Below, one piece after another: positions 33,017 to 33,744 of a stretch of DNA of 33,744 bases (the stretch's first letter is position 1; the number at the start of each line of letters is the position of its first letter). The notes under the pieces were generated by a model that had not been told where the DNA came from, did not search any database, and saw nothing but the letters and a program-made list of their open reading frames with translations. The translations under genes and the position numbers were made by a program. The DNA comes from Bacteroidota bacterium (lineage in GTDB: Bacteria; Bacteroidota; Bacteroidia; UKL13-3), in the NCBI GenBank assembly GCA_947485745.1, contig CANKQY010000021.1, positions 1-33,744 on the forward strand, given 5' to 3'.

Positions 33017-33744
33017 CATATAATGTTATAAACATAAGACCCCTTCTGGGTCGAATGCAAACAACATAATTTGTATTCTATAAACATACGACCCTTTCTG
33101 GGTCGAATTTAATTTAGGAATATGATAATTTAAAAAGGTACGACTCCGAAAGGGTTGAATGTATATAGGAATATTATAGTTTACAAAGATACGACCCTGA
33201 AGGGGTCGAATGTATATAGGAATATTATAGTTTACAAAGATACGACCCCGAAAGGGTCGAATGTATATAGGAATATTATAGTTTTCAAAGATACGACCCC
33301 GAAGGGGTCGAATGTATATAGGAATATTATAGTTTACAAAGATACGACCCCGAAAGGGTCGAATGCATATAAGAATATAATAGTTTACAAAGGTACGACC
33401 CTGAAGGGGTCGAATGCATATAACATAATTTGTATTCTATAAACATACGACCCTTTCTGGGTCGAATTTAATTTAGGAATATGATAGTTTAAAAAGGTAC
33501 GACCCCGAAAGGGTTGAATGTATATGGGAATAATATAGTCTATAAAGATACGACCCCGAAAGGGTTGAATGTATATAGGAATATTATAGTTTTCAAAGAT
33601 ACGACCCCGAAAGGGTTGAATGTATATAGGAATATTATAGTTTTCAAAGATACGACCCTGAAGGGGTCGAATGCGTATAACATAATTTGTATTCTATAAA
33701 CATACGACCCTTTCTGGGTCGAATTTAATTTAGGAATATGATAG
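33017..33744. repeat. Tandem array of ~14 hairpin repeats, 51-52 bp period, running off the window edge
   Basis: Each unit has a 17-nt palindromic core of the form CGACCC-NNNNN-GGGTCG, followed by AAT and an AT-rich linker of about 34 nt (consensus TATATAGGAATATTATAG). The cores begin at 33037 (variant), 33089, 33141, 33192, 33243, 33294, 33345, 33396, 33448, 33500, 33551, 33602, 33653 and 33705. The loop is mostly GAA-containing, but at 33089, 33448 and 33705 it is TTTCT. These three units and their flanks form a longer repeat that recurs every 359 then 257 bp. Several units show paired G-T wobble changes (GGGTTG arms) that keep the RNA stem. Both linkers and cores are conserved, so this is not a CRISPR. 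It resembles REP-like extragenic palindromes, and could act on termination or mRNA ends of the DUF349 gene. Confidence 0.9.

Noticed and set aside
33155-33442. Open frame of 17-residue repeats (VYRNIIVYKDTTPKGSN-like) in the terminal array
   Set aside because: The 51-bp period is a multiple of three, so a frame stays open by geometry. Units of 52 bp break it, and the conserved unit is a DNA/RNA hairpin.
33017-33744. CRISPR-like array
   Set aside because: The period is suitable, but the linkers between palindromes are nearly identical to each other, so there are no unique spacers, and no cas gene is present.

Overview
The window is AT-rich DNA from a member of the Bacteroidota, probably a free-living, light-exposed, Chitinophagales/Sphingobacteria-like lineage. 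The evidence is type IX secretion C-terminal sorting domains, promoters of the Bacteroidota type (-7 box TAnnTTTG, sometimes with a -33 TTTG), A-rich leaders without Shine-Dalgarno sequences, and family-typical genes (DUF349 protein, WbqC family, folK next to a deoxynucleoside kinase). I found no rRNA, tRNA, insertion sequence, integrase or CRISPR array.

Layout: (1) 1-5770: the N-terminal part of a large secreted Cys-rich protein running off the left edge, aspartate kinase, a conserved protein related to phage VSR-like/acetyltransferase-like proteins that is translationally coupled to miaA, and a small T9SS cargo protein. (2) 5770-7931: a copper-exporting P-type ATPase whose HMA metal-binding domain lies in a separate frame upstream, joined across an A10 run that contains the slippery heptamer A AAA AAC. 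(3) 7965-12000: a queuosine-precursor transporter, a decayed NDH-2 dehydrogenase remnant, a secreted M28 peptidase, and ArfB. (4) 12088-19504: a light/DNA-repair island. It holds a YdeI-CDGSH fusion, a divergent photolyase/cryptochrome, DUF2071, DUF2256, an iron-sulfur bacterial (6-4)-type photolyase with all four cluster cysteines, a CRY-DASH, a DUF2805/TIGR03643 protein, two tiny membrane proteins and a SOUL haem-binding protein. Five of these genes overlap or nearly touch. (5) 19567-22099: a luciferase-like monooxygenase pseudogene, an esterase and two lipoproteins. (6) 22182-26038: folK-dNK-wbqC, then tetR-ABC1 kinase. (7) 26115-33006: an Asn-rich exported protein, a serine beta-lactamase-like hydrolase, an NmrA-like reductase, an HMG-CoA-lyase-like enzyme and a DUF349 protein. 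(8) 33017 to the right edge: a 51-52 bp-period array of hairpin repeats.

The points most worth following are the copA frameshift arrangement (possible programmed slippage giving both a CopZ-like chaperone and full CopA), the three-photolyase operon with its unstudied small partners, a short palindromic word GGTTYRAACC that is far over-represented, and the terminal hairpin array. All family assignments are by eye from motifs; no searches were run.
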